Shown: positions 50,400 through 59,906, numbered from the stretch's first letter. The stretch is 64,000 nucleotides of DNA from GCA-002050365 sp038235165 (GCA_038235165.1 JBBSUG010000012.1:65023-129022), one strand, 5' to 3'. Program-made: numbers and translations. The notes: generated from the sequence alone by a model not told the origin.

Positions 50400-51476
50400 A
50401 TGAAAGTTTTAATCGCTGCCGGCGGGACGGGCGGACATATTTATCCGGGAATTGCCGTGGCGAAAGAAATTATGCGGCGCGACGAAAATTCCGAAGTGCG
50501 CTTTGTCGGAACTTCGCGCGGACTGGAAACAAAAATCGTGCCGGCAAACGGTTTTGAACTTTCTTTGATAAACAGTGCGGGACTTAAAAACGTCGGTTTT
50601 GTCGGTAAAGTTAAAGGTTTAGCGGTTCTGCCGCAGAGTTTTTTGGAAGCACGGAAGTTGATAAAAGACTTTCAGCCGGATGCGGTCATCGGTGCGGGCG
50701 GCTATGTTTCGGGTCCGGTTCTTTTAACAGGAAGTTTGATGCGCGTTCCGACGCTCGTGATGGAATCAAATGCGCTGCCCGGGTTTACAAATCGAAAACT
50801 TGCGCCGTTTATCACGAAAGCCGCGCTGACGTTTGATGAAGCGGTCAAGTTCTTTGGAAAAAAAGGCATCGTGACGGGAAATCCGGTGCGGAAAGAGTTT
50901 TTTGATATTCAACCGAAAGTGCGCGGTGAAAAAGTCAATATTTTGATTTTCGGCGGTTCTCAGGGAGCGCGGGCGATCAACAATGCGGTGGTCGAAGCGT
51001 TAGAAAATTTGCCGCACGGGAAATTAAATATCACGCATCAGACCGGCGAAGGTGATTTTGAAAATATTCGGGAATTATACAATCGCGCCGGTTGGGGCGA
51101 TGTCGCCGAAGTAAAAGCGTATATTGCCGATATGGTCGCGGAATTTGCGAAAAGCGATTTGATAATTTGTCGAGCGGGCGCGACAAGCTGTGCGGAACTT
51201 GCCGCTGCCGGAAAAGCATCAATTATGATTCCGCTGCCGACTGCCGCCGACGATCATCAGCGCAAAAACGCCGAGGCATTGCAAAATGCGGGCGCGGCGA
51301 AAATGATTTTACAGCGCGATTTGAGCGGAGAAAATCTGGCAAAGGAAGTAATTGGTTTGATAAATGCGCCCGAAATAATTACGGCGATGGAGAAAGCGGC
51401 AAAGAAACTGGCAAAAGCGGATGCGGCGGAAGTGACGGTAGACTTAATTGAGAATTTAGCAAAAGGAAAAAATTGA
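50400..51476 (+). CDS. murG: UDP-GlcNAc:lipid I GlcNAc transferase
   Basis: 358 residues. It makes lipid II on the inner face of the membrane. N-terminal G-G-T-G-G-H-I-Y-P-G near 9, the G-A-G-G-Y-V-S-G-P and F-G-G-S-Q-G-A-R-A-I-N segments, and the UDP-binding C-R-A-G-A-T-S-C-A-E near 260 are present. Confidence 0.97.
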   Translation: MKVLIAAGGTGGHIYPGIAVAKEIMRRDENSEVRFVGTSRGLETKIVPANGFELSLINSAGLKNVGFVGKVKGLAVLPQSFLEARKLIKDFQPDAVIGAGGYVSGPVLLTGSLMRVPTLVMESNALPGFTNRKLAPFITKAALTFDEAVKFFGKKGIVTGNPVRKEFFDIQPKVRGEKVNILIFGGSQGARAINNAVVEALENLPHGKLNITHQTGEGDFENIRELYNRAGWGDVAEVKAYIADMVAEFAKSDLIICRAGATSCAELAAAGKASIMIPLPTAADDHQRKNAEALQNAGAAKMILQRDLSGENLAKEVIGLINAPEIITAMEKAAKKLAKADAAEVTVDLIENLAKGKN

Positions 51477-51498
51477 TTTTGATGGGGGAAAAGCGGAT

Positions 51499-51538
51499 CT
51501 GAAAATCCAAAAATCCAAGATACAAGATCCAAAATAGA
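51499..51538. repeat. TTCCARA-type repeat array
   Basis: GAAAATCCAAAAATCCAAGA and then TACAAGATCCAAAATAG between murG and murC; a one-armed copy of the dispersed unit. Confidence 0.5.
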
Positions 51539-52915
51539 ATGTTTCGGCACGTTAAAAATATACATTTCATCGGCATCGGCGGCATCGGGATGAGCGGCAT
51601 CGCCGAAGTTTTGTGCAATCTCAATTTCTCGGTTTCAGGGTCGGATTTGAAGAAATCGAAAAACACCGACCGCCTTGAAAAAGTCGGCGCGAAAATTTAC
51701 GAAGGTCATCAGGCGGAAAACGTCGGAGATGCACAGGTCGTCGTTTATTCGTCAGCGGTAAAAGACGATAACCCGGAGGTCGTTTACGCGAAGGAAAATA
51801 AAATTCCGGTCATTCCGCGTGCCGAAATGCTGGCGGAATTAATGACTTTGAAGCCATATTCGGTCGCCGTTGCCGGAACGCACGGGAAAACTTCGACGAC
51901 TTCGATGATTGCGACAATTCTCGGACACGCCGGGGTCGAACCGACGACGATTGTCGGCGGCGTGGTGGACACGCTAGGCTCGAACGCCAAACTCGGCACG
52001 AGCGATTGGTTCGTCACCGAAGCCGACGAAAGCGACCGGTCTTTTTTGATGTTAAATCCAACATTGGCAATAGTTACCAATATTGATAAGGAACATATGG
52101 AGTCCTACAAAGGAATGGACGACGTGGTGCAGTGTTTTACCGATTTTATCAACAAAGTTCCGTTTTACGGCGCGGCGGTGATGTGTCTCGATGACCCGAA
52201 CGTGCAGCTTATCATTCCGAAATTAAAACGGCGGCGCGTAACTTACGGTTTGACCGCGCAGGCGGATGTTTCCGGTCACAATATCGTTTACGGAAATGAT
52301 TTCGGTTCATCGTTCACGGTTTGGAAGGGAACAGAAATTTTAGGCGAAATAAACTTGCCGGTGCCGGGAAAACACAATGTTTACAACGCTTTGGCGGCAA
52401 CATCCGTCGCTCTCGAACTCGAAGTTCCGTTCGTCAAAATCGCCGAAGCATTTACAAAATTCAAGAATGCGGACAGACGCTTTCAATTCAAAGGGGAAGC
52501 TAAAGGAATCATTGTTGTTGACGATTACGGACACCACCCGACGGAAATTGTCGCTACGCTTTCGGCGGCGAAAAACGGTTCAAACGGCAAACGTACGGTT
52601 GTTGTGTTTCAGCCGCACCGCTATTCGCGGACAAAAGAATTGATGAACGAGTTCGCGCTGGCATTTAACAACGCCGATGTGCTTTATGTAACCGACATTT
52701 ACGCCGCCAGTGAACAGCCGATGGAAGGCATTACGGCGGAAGTTTTGACCGAAAATATCAAACAATACGGTCACAAAAATGCAACGTATATCGGTGACAT
52801 CGAAACCGCCGCCGACAAAGTAGTCGAAAATTTACAGGAAAACGATCTGGTCATCACGCTCGGTGCGGGCAGCATCACGCGGCTTTCCGACGAGATTTTG
52901 GAAAAACTGGGTTAA
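51539..52915 (+). CDS. murC: UDP-MurNAc:L-alanine ligase
   Basis: 458 residues. First amino-acid addition of peptidoglycan synthesis. H-F-I-G-I-G-G-I-G-M-S-G near 10, ATP loop G-T-H-G-K-T-S-T-T near 117, E-A-D-E-S-D-R-S and D-D-Y-G-H-H-P-T-E near 327 are diagnostic. murB and ddl, common next genes, are absent. Confidence 0.97.
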   Translation: MFRHVKNIHFIGIGGIGMSGIAEVLCNLNFSVSGSDLKKSKNTDRLEKVGAKIYEGHQAENVGDAQVVVYSSAVKDDNPEVVYAKENKIPVIPRAEMLAELMTLKPYSVAVAGTHGKTSTTSMIATILGHAGVEPTTIVGGVVDTLGSNAKLGTSDWFVTEADESDRSFLMLNPTLAIVTNIDKEHMESYKGMDDVVQCFTDFINKVPFYGAAVMCLDDPNVQLIIPKLKRRRVTYGLTAQADVSGHNIVYGNDFGSSFTVWKGTEILGEINLPVPGKHNVYNALAATSVALELEVPFVKIAEAFTKFKNADRRFQFKGEAKGIIVVDDYGHHPTEIVATLSAAKNGSNGKRTVVVFQPHRYSRTKELMNEFALAFNNADVLYVTDIYAASEQPMEGITAEVLTENIKQYGHKNATYIGDIETAADKVVENLQENDLVITLGAGSITRLSDEILEKLG

Positions 52916-52916
52916 A

Positions 52917-53021
52917 TTCCAGATTCCAGATTTCAAATTCCAAATTGGTCGAAAAGAGTCTGTAATCTGAGTTTTGAAATCTGGAATTTGAAATCTGGAA
53001 TCTGGAATCTGGAGTTAAAAG
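52917..53021. repeat. Large inverted array of TTCCARA-type repeat
   Basis: The left arm begins ATTCCAGATTCCAGATTTC and continues to AATTGG; the right arm has AATCTGG and GGAATTTGAAATCTGGAATC in several tandem units. Together they form a long imperfect hairpin between murC and ftsQ. This is the largest array seen. Confidence 0.75.
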
Positions 53022-53023
53022 AT

Positions 53024-53851
53024 ATGGCAGCAGTTAGAAAAAGAGTAACACCGCGCAAAACGGGGACGGCGACAAAAAGACGGCGAAGTGCGGCTCCGCG
53101 CAAACAAAGTTCGGTAGGGGCGAGTTTTCTCGCGCCGCTGGTTTTTGCCGTCGGAATTTTGTTTTGTTTGGCTTTCTTGCTAATTGCGGGTTATCGAACG
53201 GTGACGGCATCGGCGTTTTTCGATGTTAAAAAGATTGATATTCGCGGCACGACCCGCGTCGCAAAAGACGACATCGAAAAAATCGTCAGCCGTCAAACTG
53301 ATAAATCAGGCGTTTGGAATGCGGATTTAGTCACGATCAGAGAAGACCTCGAAAAAATAACGCAGGTGAAATCAGCCGTCGTTTCGCGCGTTCTGCCCGA
53401 CGGTCTGCGCGTCAATTTAGTCGAGCGCGAACCGCGGGCGGTCGTTCGGCTCGACCGGGGCGATTTATGGACGGATGAAGGCGGAGTTCTGTTCGATTTG
53501 GTCGGCAAAAACGAAACGCGCCCGCCGTTTGTGATGACGGGTTGGGACGAAAGCAAAACCGACCGTTCGGCAAAAGATAATCAGGAGCGCGTAAAAATCT
53601 ATCTGAAAATGATTGATGACTGGCAGACTTTTGATTTGGCAAGCCGCGTCAGTGTGGTCAATTTGTCCGATTTACAGTCGCCGCAGGCAGTCGTTCAAGA
53701 TTCCGGTGAAACCGTCACGCTCGAACTAGGAAAAGATAATTACGGCAGTCGTTTGAAAAAAAGTTTGGAAATCGTTGCAGGCAGAGGAAAAGAACTGGAA
53801 TCGCTTAGATTAAACGGGCAGAAAGAAGTGTTAGGCTACCGAATCAAGTGA
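53024..53851 (+). CDS. ftsQ: Cell division protein FtsQ
   Basis: About 275 residues from the ATG at 53024 (M-A-A-V-R-K-R-V). A basic start, one membrane helix (about 45-66), a POTRA domain (F-F-D-V-K-K-I-D-I-R-G-T) and the FtsQ beta domain (R-V-L-P-D-G-L-R-V-N-L-V-E-R-E-P, W-T-D-E-G-G). It links FtsL/FtsB to the divisome. Confidence 0.93.
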   Translation: MAAVRKRVTPRKTGTATKRRRSAAPRKQSSVGASFLAPLVFAVGILFCLAFLLIAGYRTVTASAFFDVKKIDIRGTTRVAKDDIEKIVSRQTDKSGVWNADLVTIREDLEKITQVKSAVVSRVLPDGLRVNLVEREPRAVVRLDRGDLWTDEGGVLFDLVGKNETRPPFVMTGWDESKTDRSAKDNQERVKIYLKMIDDWQTFDLASRVSVVNLSDLQSPQAVVQDSGETVTLELGKDNYGSRLKKSLEIVAGRGKELESLRLNGQKEVLGYRIK

Positions 53852-53854
53852 AAA

Positions 53855-53921
53855 TTCCAGATTTCAAATTCCAAATTAACGGAAGGCTGCCGGGAACGGT
53901 CAAAATCTGGAATCTGGAATT
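53855..53921. repeat. Inverted array of TTCCARA-type repeat
   Basis: ATTCCAGATTTCAAATTCCA on the left, CAAAATCTGGAATCTGGAAT on the right, with a GC-richer loop (GGAAGGCTGCCGGG) between. It lies between ftsQ and ftsA. Confidence 0.7.
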
Positions 53922-53929
53922 GAAAAGAG

Positions 53930-55168
53930 ATGAATCGTGAAATACACGCCGTCGGATTGGACATCGGCACGAACAAAGTTCGGTGCCTCGTCGGAGAACC
54001 GTCTGACGGCGGAAAAATGAATGTGATCGGTGTCGGACACTGCGAGTCGCGCGGTTTGCGGCGCGGCATTGTGACGACGACTGATGCGGTCGCCGAATCA
54101 ATCAAAAAAGCCGTCGGCGATGCCGAGCGGATGTGCGGACTGGAAATTCACTCGGCGACGATCAATCTTTCAGGCGAACACCTGCAGGGCGAAAATAAAA
54201 GCGGTGTCGTCGCCGTCGCCGGCACGGGACGCGAAATTATGACGGAAGATGTCGAACGAGCCGTTGAATCAGCCAGCGCGATGCAGCTTCCAGCGGGTTG
54301 GAAAATCGTTGACCGACTGCCGCAGGAATTTATCATTGACGGGCAGGACGGCATTATTGAGCCGGTCGGAATGCACGGAGCGCGGCTTGAATGCCGGGTT
54401 CACATCGTCACGAGTCCGAGCGCAGGCGGTCAGAATATGATGAAAGCCGTCCATCGCGCCGGTTTGGAAATCGAAAATATGATGCTCGAACCGCTGGCGG
54501 CGGCGAACAGCACGCTGAGCGACGACGACAAAGAATACGGCTGCGCTCTCGTTAATATCGGTGAGGAAATTACGAGTTTGATGATTTTTGGGCGCGGTGC
54601 GGTGCAGCATACGAAGGTTTTTCCGTTCGGCGGAATGCACTTTACCAAAGATATTGCCGTTGGACTGCGCGTTTCGATTCCCGAAGCCGAGCGCATTAAA
54701 CATTATTACGGCTGCGTCGCCGGGTATCTGATGAACGATGAGGAACGGCAGGAAATTATCGAGATAACGCCGGTCGGCAGACAGGAAACGCGTCAACTGT
54801 CAAAGGAAATTCTGTGCGACATTATGCAGCCGCGAGCTGTCGAACTGCTTCAGCACGTCGCGCAGGAGGTTTTCGGTTCGAACAGTCAAATTCCGAGCGG
54901 CGTAGTTTTGACCGGCGGCGGTGCGCTGAACCGCGGAATGGTCGAAATCGCCGAACAGGTCTTCGACGCGCCGACGAGACTCGGATTTTTAGAGGAAAAA
55001 CACTTCGGCGGACTGCTCGATGAAGTGCAGAATCCCGAATGGGCGACGGCGGGCGGATTGGCACTATCTTCGATGTATCTGCAAATCCGCGAACAAAATG
55101 CGGGCGGACGTTCACCGACGCGCAAAGTTTCCGAATGGTTTGAAAATTTTCGGGAAAAATTTAGATAA
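53930..55168 (+). CDS. ftsA: Cell division protein FtsA
   Basis: 412 residues. Actin-like ATPase tethering FtsZ to the membrane. Phosphate loop V-G-L-D-I-G-T-N-K near 8, the S-G-E-H and the second phosphate loop V-N-I-G-E-E-I near 206, G-V-V-L-T-G-G-G-A near 324, and a C-terminal amphipathic helix (S-E-W-F-E-N-F-R-E-K-F-R) for membrane binding. Confidence 0.97.
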   Translation: MNREIHAVGLDIGTNKVRCLVGEPSDGGKMNVIGVGHCESRGLRRGIVTTTDAVAESIKKAVGDAERMCGLEIHSATINLSGEHLQGENKSGVVAVAGTGREIMTEDVERAVESASAMQLPAGWKIVDRLPQEFIIDGQDGIIEPVGMHGARLECRVHIVTSPSAGGQNMMKAVHRAGLEIENMMLEPLAAANSTLSDDDKEYGCALVNIGEEITSLMIFGRGAVQHTKVFPFGGMHFTKDIAVGLRVSIPEAERIKHYYGCVAGYLMNDEERQEIIEITPVGRQETRQLSKEILCDIMQPRAVELLQHVAQEVFGSNSQIPSGVVLTGGGALNRGMVEIAEQVFDAPTRLGFLEEKHFGGLLDEVQNPEWATAGGLALSSMYLQIREQNAGGRSPTRKVSEWFENFREKFR

Positions 55169-55326
55169 ATTTAACATTTCAACTGGATTTTTTATCGCAA
55201 ATCGTTGTATGCTGATTCGCCGGATACACAATATGTTGTTGAAATTGCGAATTCTCTCCAAATGTTTTCTCGGATGTTTTTCAGCACTTAAATTATAATT
55301 ATTAACTTACTTAAGGAATCATAAAA

Positions 55327-56484
55327 ATGACTACACACGGGCTTCAAAATAAAAAAATTAATATGTCCTTTGATGATCCGCTCGACGTTGGTGCCAAAAT
55401 CGTCGTCATCGGTGTTGGCGGCGGCGGCGGCAATGCGGTCAATCGAATGATTGAAGCAGGAATCAAAGGCGTTGAATTTATCGTCGTCAATACGGACGTG
55501 CAGGCGTTGAACAGTTCGAAGGCTCCGGTCAAAATACAACTCGGCACCGATTTGACGCGCGGACTCGGCGCGGGGGCGAATCCGATGGTCGGGCGACAGG
55601 CGGCGATTGAGGACACGGACAAAATAATAGATGTTTTACAAGACGCGGATATGGTTTTCGTGACGACCGGCTTGGGCGGCGGAACGGGAACGGGAGCCGC
55701 GCCGGTAATTGCCGCGCTCGCCATCGAACTCGGTGCGCTGACCGTCGCCGTCGTCACCAAACCGTTCACCGTCGAAGGCAGAAAACGGATGAATCAAGCC
55801 GAAGAAGGTTTAGCCGAATTGCGCGGCTGTGTTGACACGATCATTACGATTCCGAACTCGAAACTCAAAGAAGTCGAGGAAAAAATCTCGATTATGGATG
55901 CGTTTCGACGCGCCGACGACATCCTGCTGCAAGCCGTTCAGGGAATTTCGGATTTGATCACCGTGACGGGAACGATCAATCTCGATTTTGCCGACATTAA
56001 AAGCGTGATGCAGGGAATGGGCGTAGCGTTGATGGGGATCGGCTACGGCAGTGGCGACGGCGGCGCGGTCAAAGCGATGAAGGAAGCGATTGATTCAAAG
56101 CTGCTCGAAGAAAATTCGATTAAAGGCGCACGCGGTGCGTTAATTAACATCACGGGTTCGGAAGATATGCCGCTTGATGAAATAGAAGCCGCCATCGAAC
56201 TGATTTATCAGGAAGCCGATGACAACGCCAACATCATTTTCGGAACTGTTTTTGACCCGGAAATGAAGGATAAAGTAAAAATAACCGTCATCGCCACCGG
56301 CTTTGACAACCAGGAACAGCGGCGTGAAAATTTAGAACCGCCGCAGTCAAATTCTGCGGTGTCGTCTGCCGAGAGCAGCAACGGTTACGCCGCTGCCGCT
56401 TACCAATCGGCTGTAAAATCGCTGCCGCAAAGTGACAAGGAAGATATAAACGTGCCGACGTTTATTCGTCGTCAGGCGGATTAG
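55327..56484 (+). CDS. ftsZ: Cell division GTPase FtsZ
   Basis: 385 residues. Tubulin-like ring protein. The GTP-binding G-G-G-T-G-T-G is at 117-123, and the T7-loop N-L-D-F-A-D-I near 217. A short variable linker leads to the conserved tail V-P-T-F-I-R-R-Q which binds FtsA and others. The ATG at 55327 follows AAGGAATC. The 158-base gap upstream may hold a separate promoter but no strong one is evident. Confidence 0.98.
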   Translation: MTTHGLQNKKINMSFDDPLDVGAKIVVIGVGGGGGNAVNRMIEAGIKGVEFIVVNTDVQALNSSKAPVKIQLGTDLTRGLGAGANPMVGRQAAIEDTDKIIDVLQDADMVFVTTGLGGGTGTGAAPVIAALAIELGALTVAVVTKPFTVEGRKRMNQAEEGLAELRGCVDTIITIPNSKLKEVEEKISIMDAFRRADDILLQAVQGISDLITVTGTINLDFADIKSVMQGMGVALMGIGYGSGDGGAVKAMKEAIDSKLLEENSIKGARGALINITGSEDMPLDEIEAAIELIYQEADDNANIIFGTVFDPEMKDKVKITVIATGFDNQEQRRENLEPPQSNSAVSSAESSNGYAAAAYQSAVKSLPQSDKEDINVPTFIRRQAD

Positions 56485-56613
56485 TCTGCACCTTGGCAAA
56501 AACAGTATGCCGGAAATGCCGTAATGTATTTAGACTGCCGCTCCTATCAAATTGCCGGCAGAGATAATAGAATTAATCCTCATCAAATTTAAAATTATTA
56601 TAACGAGAAAATT

Positions 56614-56895
56614 ATGAGGGAAAACTACAACGAGCGGAATTTTCCGCGCCAGAAAGAGAATACGGAACCGCGGAAAAAAATGCCGCCGCCGAGTGAAACC
56701 AATGCGGAAACGTATTATTACAAAAAACAGATAGATGCCCGAACGAAAATGACGGTTGTTTTGCTGGACGGCGAAGAACTCGAAGGCACTATCGAATGGT
56801 ATGATCTCGATGCGCTGAAGATCAATCGTGACGACGCGCCGAATATTCTGCTTCCGAAACACAACATCAAATATATGTATAAGTCGGAAGAGTAA
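56614..56895 (+). CDS. hfq: Hfq-like RNA chaperone with N-terminal extension
   Basis: 93 residues. An Sm-fold core from about residue 37: A-R-T-K-M-T-V-V-L-L-D-G-E-E-L-E-G near 42-58 (Sm1) and N-I-L-L-P-K-H-N-I-K-Y-M-Y-K near 77-90 (Sm2). The extension before it is charged and Pro-rich, and there is almost no C-terminal tail, opposite to E. coli Hfq. Hfq helps small RNAs pair with mRNAs. Not next to miaA. Four bases before pdxA. Confidence 0.75.
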   Translation: MRENYNERNFPRQKENTEPRKKMPPPSETNAETYYYKKQIDARTKMTVVLLDGEELEGTIEWYDLDALKINRDDAPNILLPKHNIKYMYKSEE

Positions 56896-56898
56896 AAA

Positions 56899-57903
56899 GT
56901 GAAAAGTGAAAACCTAAATTCCGATTTGCCGCGCATCGGAATCACGATGGGCGATGCCGCCGGAATCGGTGCGGAGATCGTTCTCAAAGCACTGAGTGAT
57001 GAAAACCTAAAAGAAATCTGCCAGCCGATCATTATCGGAGACGGGGCATTTTTGGAGAAAACCGCCCGTGAATTGAATCTGCCGTTCGACTTTGTTGAAG
57101 CCGGTAAAAACCCGCCAACAGTTAGTCAAACTGTCATCCACAACTTAAAAAATCTCACGGACAACATACAAATCGGCGAAGACTCCGCCCCGGCGGGAAA
57201 GGCTTCCGCCGAATACATCGAAACCGCCGTACATTTGTGGCGCGAAGGGAAAATTGATGCGATAGCGACCGCTCCGATCAGCAAAAAAGCCATTTCGCTC
57301 GGCGGCTACAATTATCCCGGACACACCGAATTTCTCGCTTTTTTGACGGGGACGCAGAAATTTGCGATGAGTTTCTTCGCCGAAAATCTGCGCGTCGTAT
57401 TGCTCTCCACGCACGTTTCGCTACGCGATGCGATTGAACTCGTCAAAAAGGAAAAGCTGGTCGAATTGATTAAATTCTCTCACCGCGAAATTTCCAAAAT
57501 GCTTAAAAAAGATGCGCGGCTGGCGGTTGCGGGATTAAATCCGCACGCTTCGGAAGGCGGAATGTTCGGCGCGGAAGAAGCAAACGAAGTCATTCCCGCG
57601 ATTAACGAATGCCGCGAAAAATTTAACATTGATGTCTCCGGCGCATTTTCACCCGATACGATTTTTCTGCGCGGTTTCAAAGGCGAATTCGACGGCGTAA
57701 TTTCCTGCTATCACGATCAGGCGACGATTGCCGTCAAATGTCTGTCGTTCGGCGCGTCGGTCAATGTCACGCTCGGTTTGCCGCTTATTAGAACGTCGGT
57801 TGACCACGGCACGGCGTTCGACATCGCCGGGAAAAACGTTGCGGAGGCTTCGAGTATGAAGGCGGCGATTAAGCTGGCGGCAAAGCTGGCGGCAAATTCG
57901 TAA
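56899..57903 (+). CDS. pdxA: 4-hydroxythreonine-4-phosphate dehydrogenase
   Basis: 334 residues. NAD-dependent step of vitamin B6 biosynthesis. R-I-G-I-T-M-G-D-A-A-G-I-G-A-E at the start, the A-T-A-P-I-S-K-K-A near 122, G-H-T-E-F-L near 140, G-L-N-P-H-A-S-E-G-G near 216 and the late D-H-G-T-A-F-D-I-A-G are the family pattern. Start GTG at 56899 directly follows the hfq-like gene. Confidence 0.96.
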   Translation: MKSENLNSDLPRIGITMGDAAGIGAEIVLKALSDENLKEICQPIIIGDGAFLEKTARELNLPFDFVEAGKNPPTVSQTVIHNLKNLTDNIQIGEDSAPAGKASAEYIETAVHLWREGKIDAIATAPISKKAISLGGYNYPGHTEFLAFLTGTQKFAMSFFAENLRVVLLSTHVSLRDAIELVKKEKLVELIKFSHREISKMLKKDARLAVAGLNPHASEGGMFGAEEANEVIPAINECREKFNIDVSGAFSPDTIFLRGFKGEFDGVISCYHDQATIAVKCLSFGASVNVTLGLPLIRTSVDHGTAFDIAGKNVAEASSMKAAIKLAAKLAANS

Positions 57904-57958
57904 AGACAAACAAAAGTTGATATTATATTGAACGAAAACAGGAAGCAGATTTTTTATA

Positions 57959-58354
57959 ATGAATGAACAGCAAAGTGACGAAAAAAGACAGGTTTTAGTT
58001 GCCGATGATGATCCGGCGATTCTTCGCCTGGTCAAAGCGGTAGTGGAAAAAGAAGGTTACACGGTCATTGCGGCGCGTGACGGTAAAGAGGCATACAAAC
58101 TGCTGCATTCCGGCGAAATTTTTACGGCGGCGATTTTCGATGTGGTGATGCCGTATATTCAAGGTACGGAACTCGTGCGTTTTATGCAGTCGGAAAAAAA
58201 GTTGATGAAAATTCCGGTGATTATGATGACGGCGGAACAGAATCCGCGCCTTTCGTCGGAAAGTTTCTCGGCGGGCGCAATTGCCTTTCTGCCGAAACCG
58301 TTCACCACTTCACAATTGCAGACGATGCTGCGGATGTTCGTTCAAAAAAAGTAG
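57959..58354 (+). CDS. Stand-alone response-regulator receiver protein
   Basis: 131 residues, a single REC domain (CheY-like). The acidic pocket D-D-D near 16-18, the phosphoacceptor D in A-I-F-D-V-V-M-P near 61, T in M-M-T-A and the conserved K in L-P-K-P-F near 112 are complete. No output domain, so it acts through protein contact. Partner unknown. Confidence 0.92.
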   Translation: MNEQQSDEKRQVLVADDDPAILRLVKAVVEKEGYTVIAARDGKEAYKLLHSGEIFTAAIFDVVMPYIQGTELVRFMQSEKKLMKIPVIMMTAEQNPRLSSESFSAGAIAFLPKPFTTSQLQTMLRMFVQKK

Positions 58355-58381
58355 GATAAAGACAAATAAAGTTAATTTTTC

Positions 58382-58410
58382 TTGACGTTTTCACTGTCGA
58401 GTGGTAGTTT
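58382..58410 (+). promoter_or_regulatory. Candidate sigma-70 promoter
   Basis: TTGACG, a 17-base spacer and TAGTTT in the 118-base gap before the long receiver protein. Confidence 0.35.
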
Positions 58411-58472
58411 TCAAATCAAACATAATTTTTCTTTTAACCAAAAAAAATCCAGATAAGTTCGATTGAGGAGCG

Positions 58473-59906
58473 ATGTTGCCTGTGTCAAAACGAAAACTAC
58501 TTCTTGCAGACGATTCGATAACGATTCAAAAAGTCGTCAATCTAACCTTTGCCGATGAGGGAATTGAAGTCATCACCGCCAGCGACGGCGATTCAGCGAT
58601 GCAGAAATTTGTCGAAAACAGACCGGATTTGGTGATGGTTGATGTCAATATGCCGGGTATGGACGGTTACCGGATTTGCGAATTGATCAAACAGGACAAC
58701 GACACCAAACAGATTCCGGTGATTCTGCTGGTCGGTTCGTTTGAACCGTTTGACGAGGAAGAAGCCCGTCGCGTCGGGGCTGACGATTATCTGACTAAAC
58801 CTTTTCAGTCAATTCGCCAACTAGTCAATAAAGTTTCGAGTTTGCTCGGTTCCGAAAAAGAAGAAAGTTCGGCTAATGTCAATTTCGAGCCGACCGACGA
58901 TTATAAAAAACCGGATTACGAGGTTTCGGCTAATAACGCTTTCGGTGATGCGGGAATGGATGACGACGATATAATTCAGACCAATCAAGTCAATAATCTG
59001 CCGGTTGAAGAAGAGCAAAAGTTTGCTGCAAGTCCCGTTTCCGAAAATCCGTTCGACAGTCTTCCCAAAATGCAGCTGAAAAAGCCGTATGATTTCGGCG
59101 CGAAAAGTCTAACTGAAGAAAACGATCCGCAAACACAGCCGTTCACGGCGGCGGATTTTGATGAAATCACTCTGGGCGCGGCAAACACAAACACGGAAAA
59201 GATTTTCGATTTCGCAGATAAACCAAGTTTTTCAAAAAGATATATTATCGAAGAGCCGAAACCTCTCGCCAAAAAAATGACGGCGAGCGAAACTCCTTCA
59301 AAACCTTCTTTTGCCGAGGAAAAACCGCACGATGCGGCTGAGGAAAATACAATCGTTTTTCCGACCGCGCGACCGACTGCGCTGCTGAATTTCGATGATC
59401 TGAATCTGCTCGAACTTCCGACGTTCGAGAACGAGAATTTTTCATTTGAAGCGGAACAAGACATCTCCACAGATATGCCGGACGAGATCACTGCGCCGAT
59501 GCCGAAAATATCGGAAATACTGGAAAAAATGCCGGAAACGATGGAAGCCTTTTCCAGACAAGAATCTGAAATTTCCGGGTCGAACGAAATGCCGGACAAG
59601 CAGTCGGCAACCATACCGGAAGCATTCAATTTTCCGGTGACTCCGCCGAACAGTGAAAAGCAAAGTGATGTGGCGGAAATGTCGCCGTTTGGTGAAACGA
59701 AAACAGACGAAGCGCAAAATTACACGGAAACGGCAGAGAATTCCGTGCAGTCAATTAATTTTACACCTGATTTAATCGAAGCGATTGCCGCCAAAGTCGC
59801 TGAAAAAATATCCGAAATAGCCGTGCGGGAAATCACTTCAAAGGTCACGCCGCAAATGGTCGAAATGATCATTAAACAAATGGCGGAAGAAAAAAGAAAA
59901 GAATAA
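58473..59906 (+). CDS. Receiver-domain protein with long acidic linker and C-terminal amphipathic helix
   Basis: 477 residues. The first 125 are a REC domain (A-D-D-S-I-T, phosphoacceptor in M-V-D-V-N-M-P-G near 52, K in L-T-K-P-F near 108). From about 130 to 430 it is a low-complexity, Glu/Asp/Pro/Ser-rich linker. The last 45 residues form a predicted helix (L-I-E-A-I-A-A-K-V-A-E-K ... V-T-P-Q-M-V-E-M-I-I-K), the kind of end found in motility or scaffold regulators such as FrzS-like proteins. Partner unknown. It has its own terminator. Confidence 0.85.
   Translation: MLPVSKRKLLLADDSITIQKVVNLTFADEGIEVITASDGDSAMQKFVENRPDLVMVDVNMPGMDGYRICELIKQDNDTKQIPVILLVGSFEPFDEEEARRVGADDYLTKPFQSIRQLVNKVSSLLGSEKEESSANVNFEPTDDYKKPDYEVSANNAFGDAGMDDDDIIQTNQVNNLPVEEEQKFAASPVSENPFDSLPKMQLKKPYDFGAKSLTEENDPQTQPFTAADFDEITLGAANTNTEKIFDFADKPSFSKRYIIEEPKPLAKKMTASETPSKPSFAEEKPHDAAEENTIVFPTARPTALLNFDDLNLLELPTFENENFSFEAEQDISTDMPDEITAPMPKISEILEKMPETMEAFSRQESEISGSNEMPDKQSATIPEAFNFPVTPPNSEKQSDVAEMSPFGETKTDEAQNYTETAENSVQSINFTPDLIEAIAAKVAEKISEIAVREITSKVTPQMVEMIIKQMAEEKRKE

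Noticed and set aside
52917..53021. Possible CRISPR array
   Set aside because: Units are 7-8 bases, degenerate and inverted, without unique spacers of constant length, and there are no cas genes in the window.
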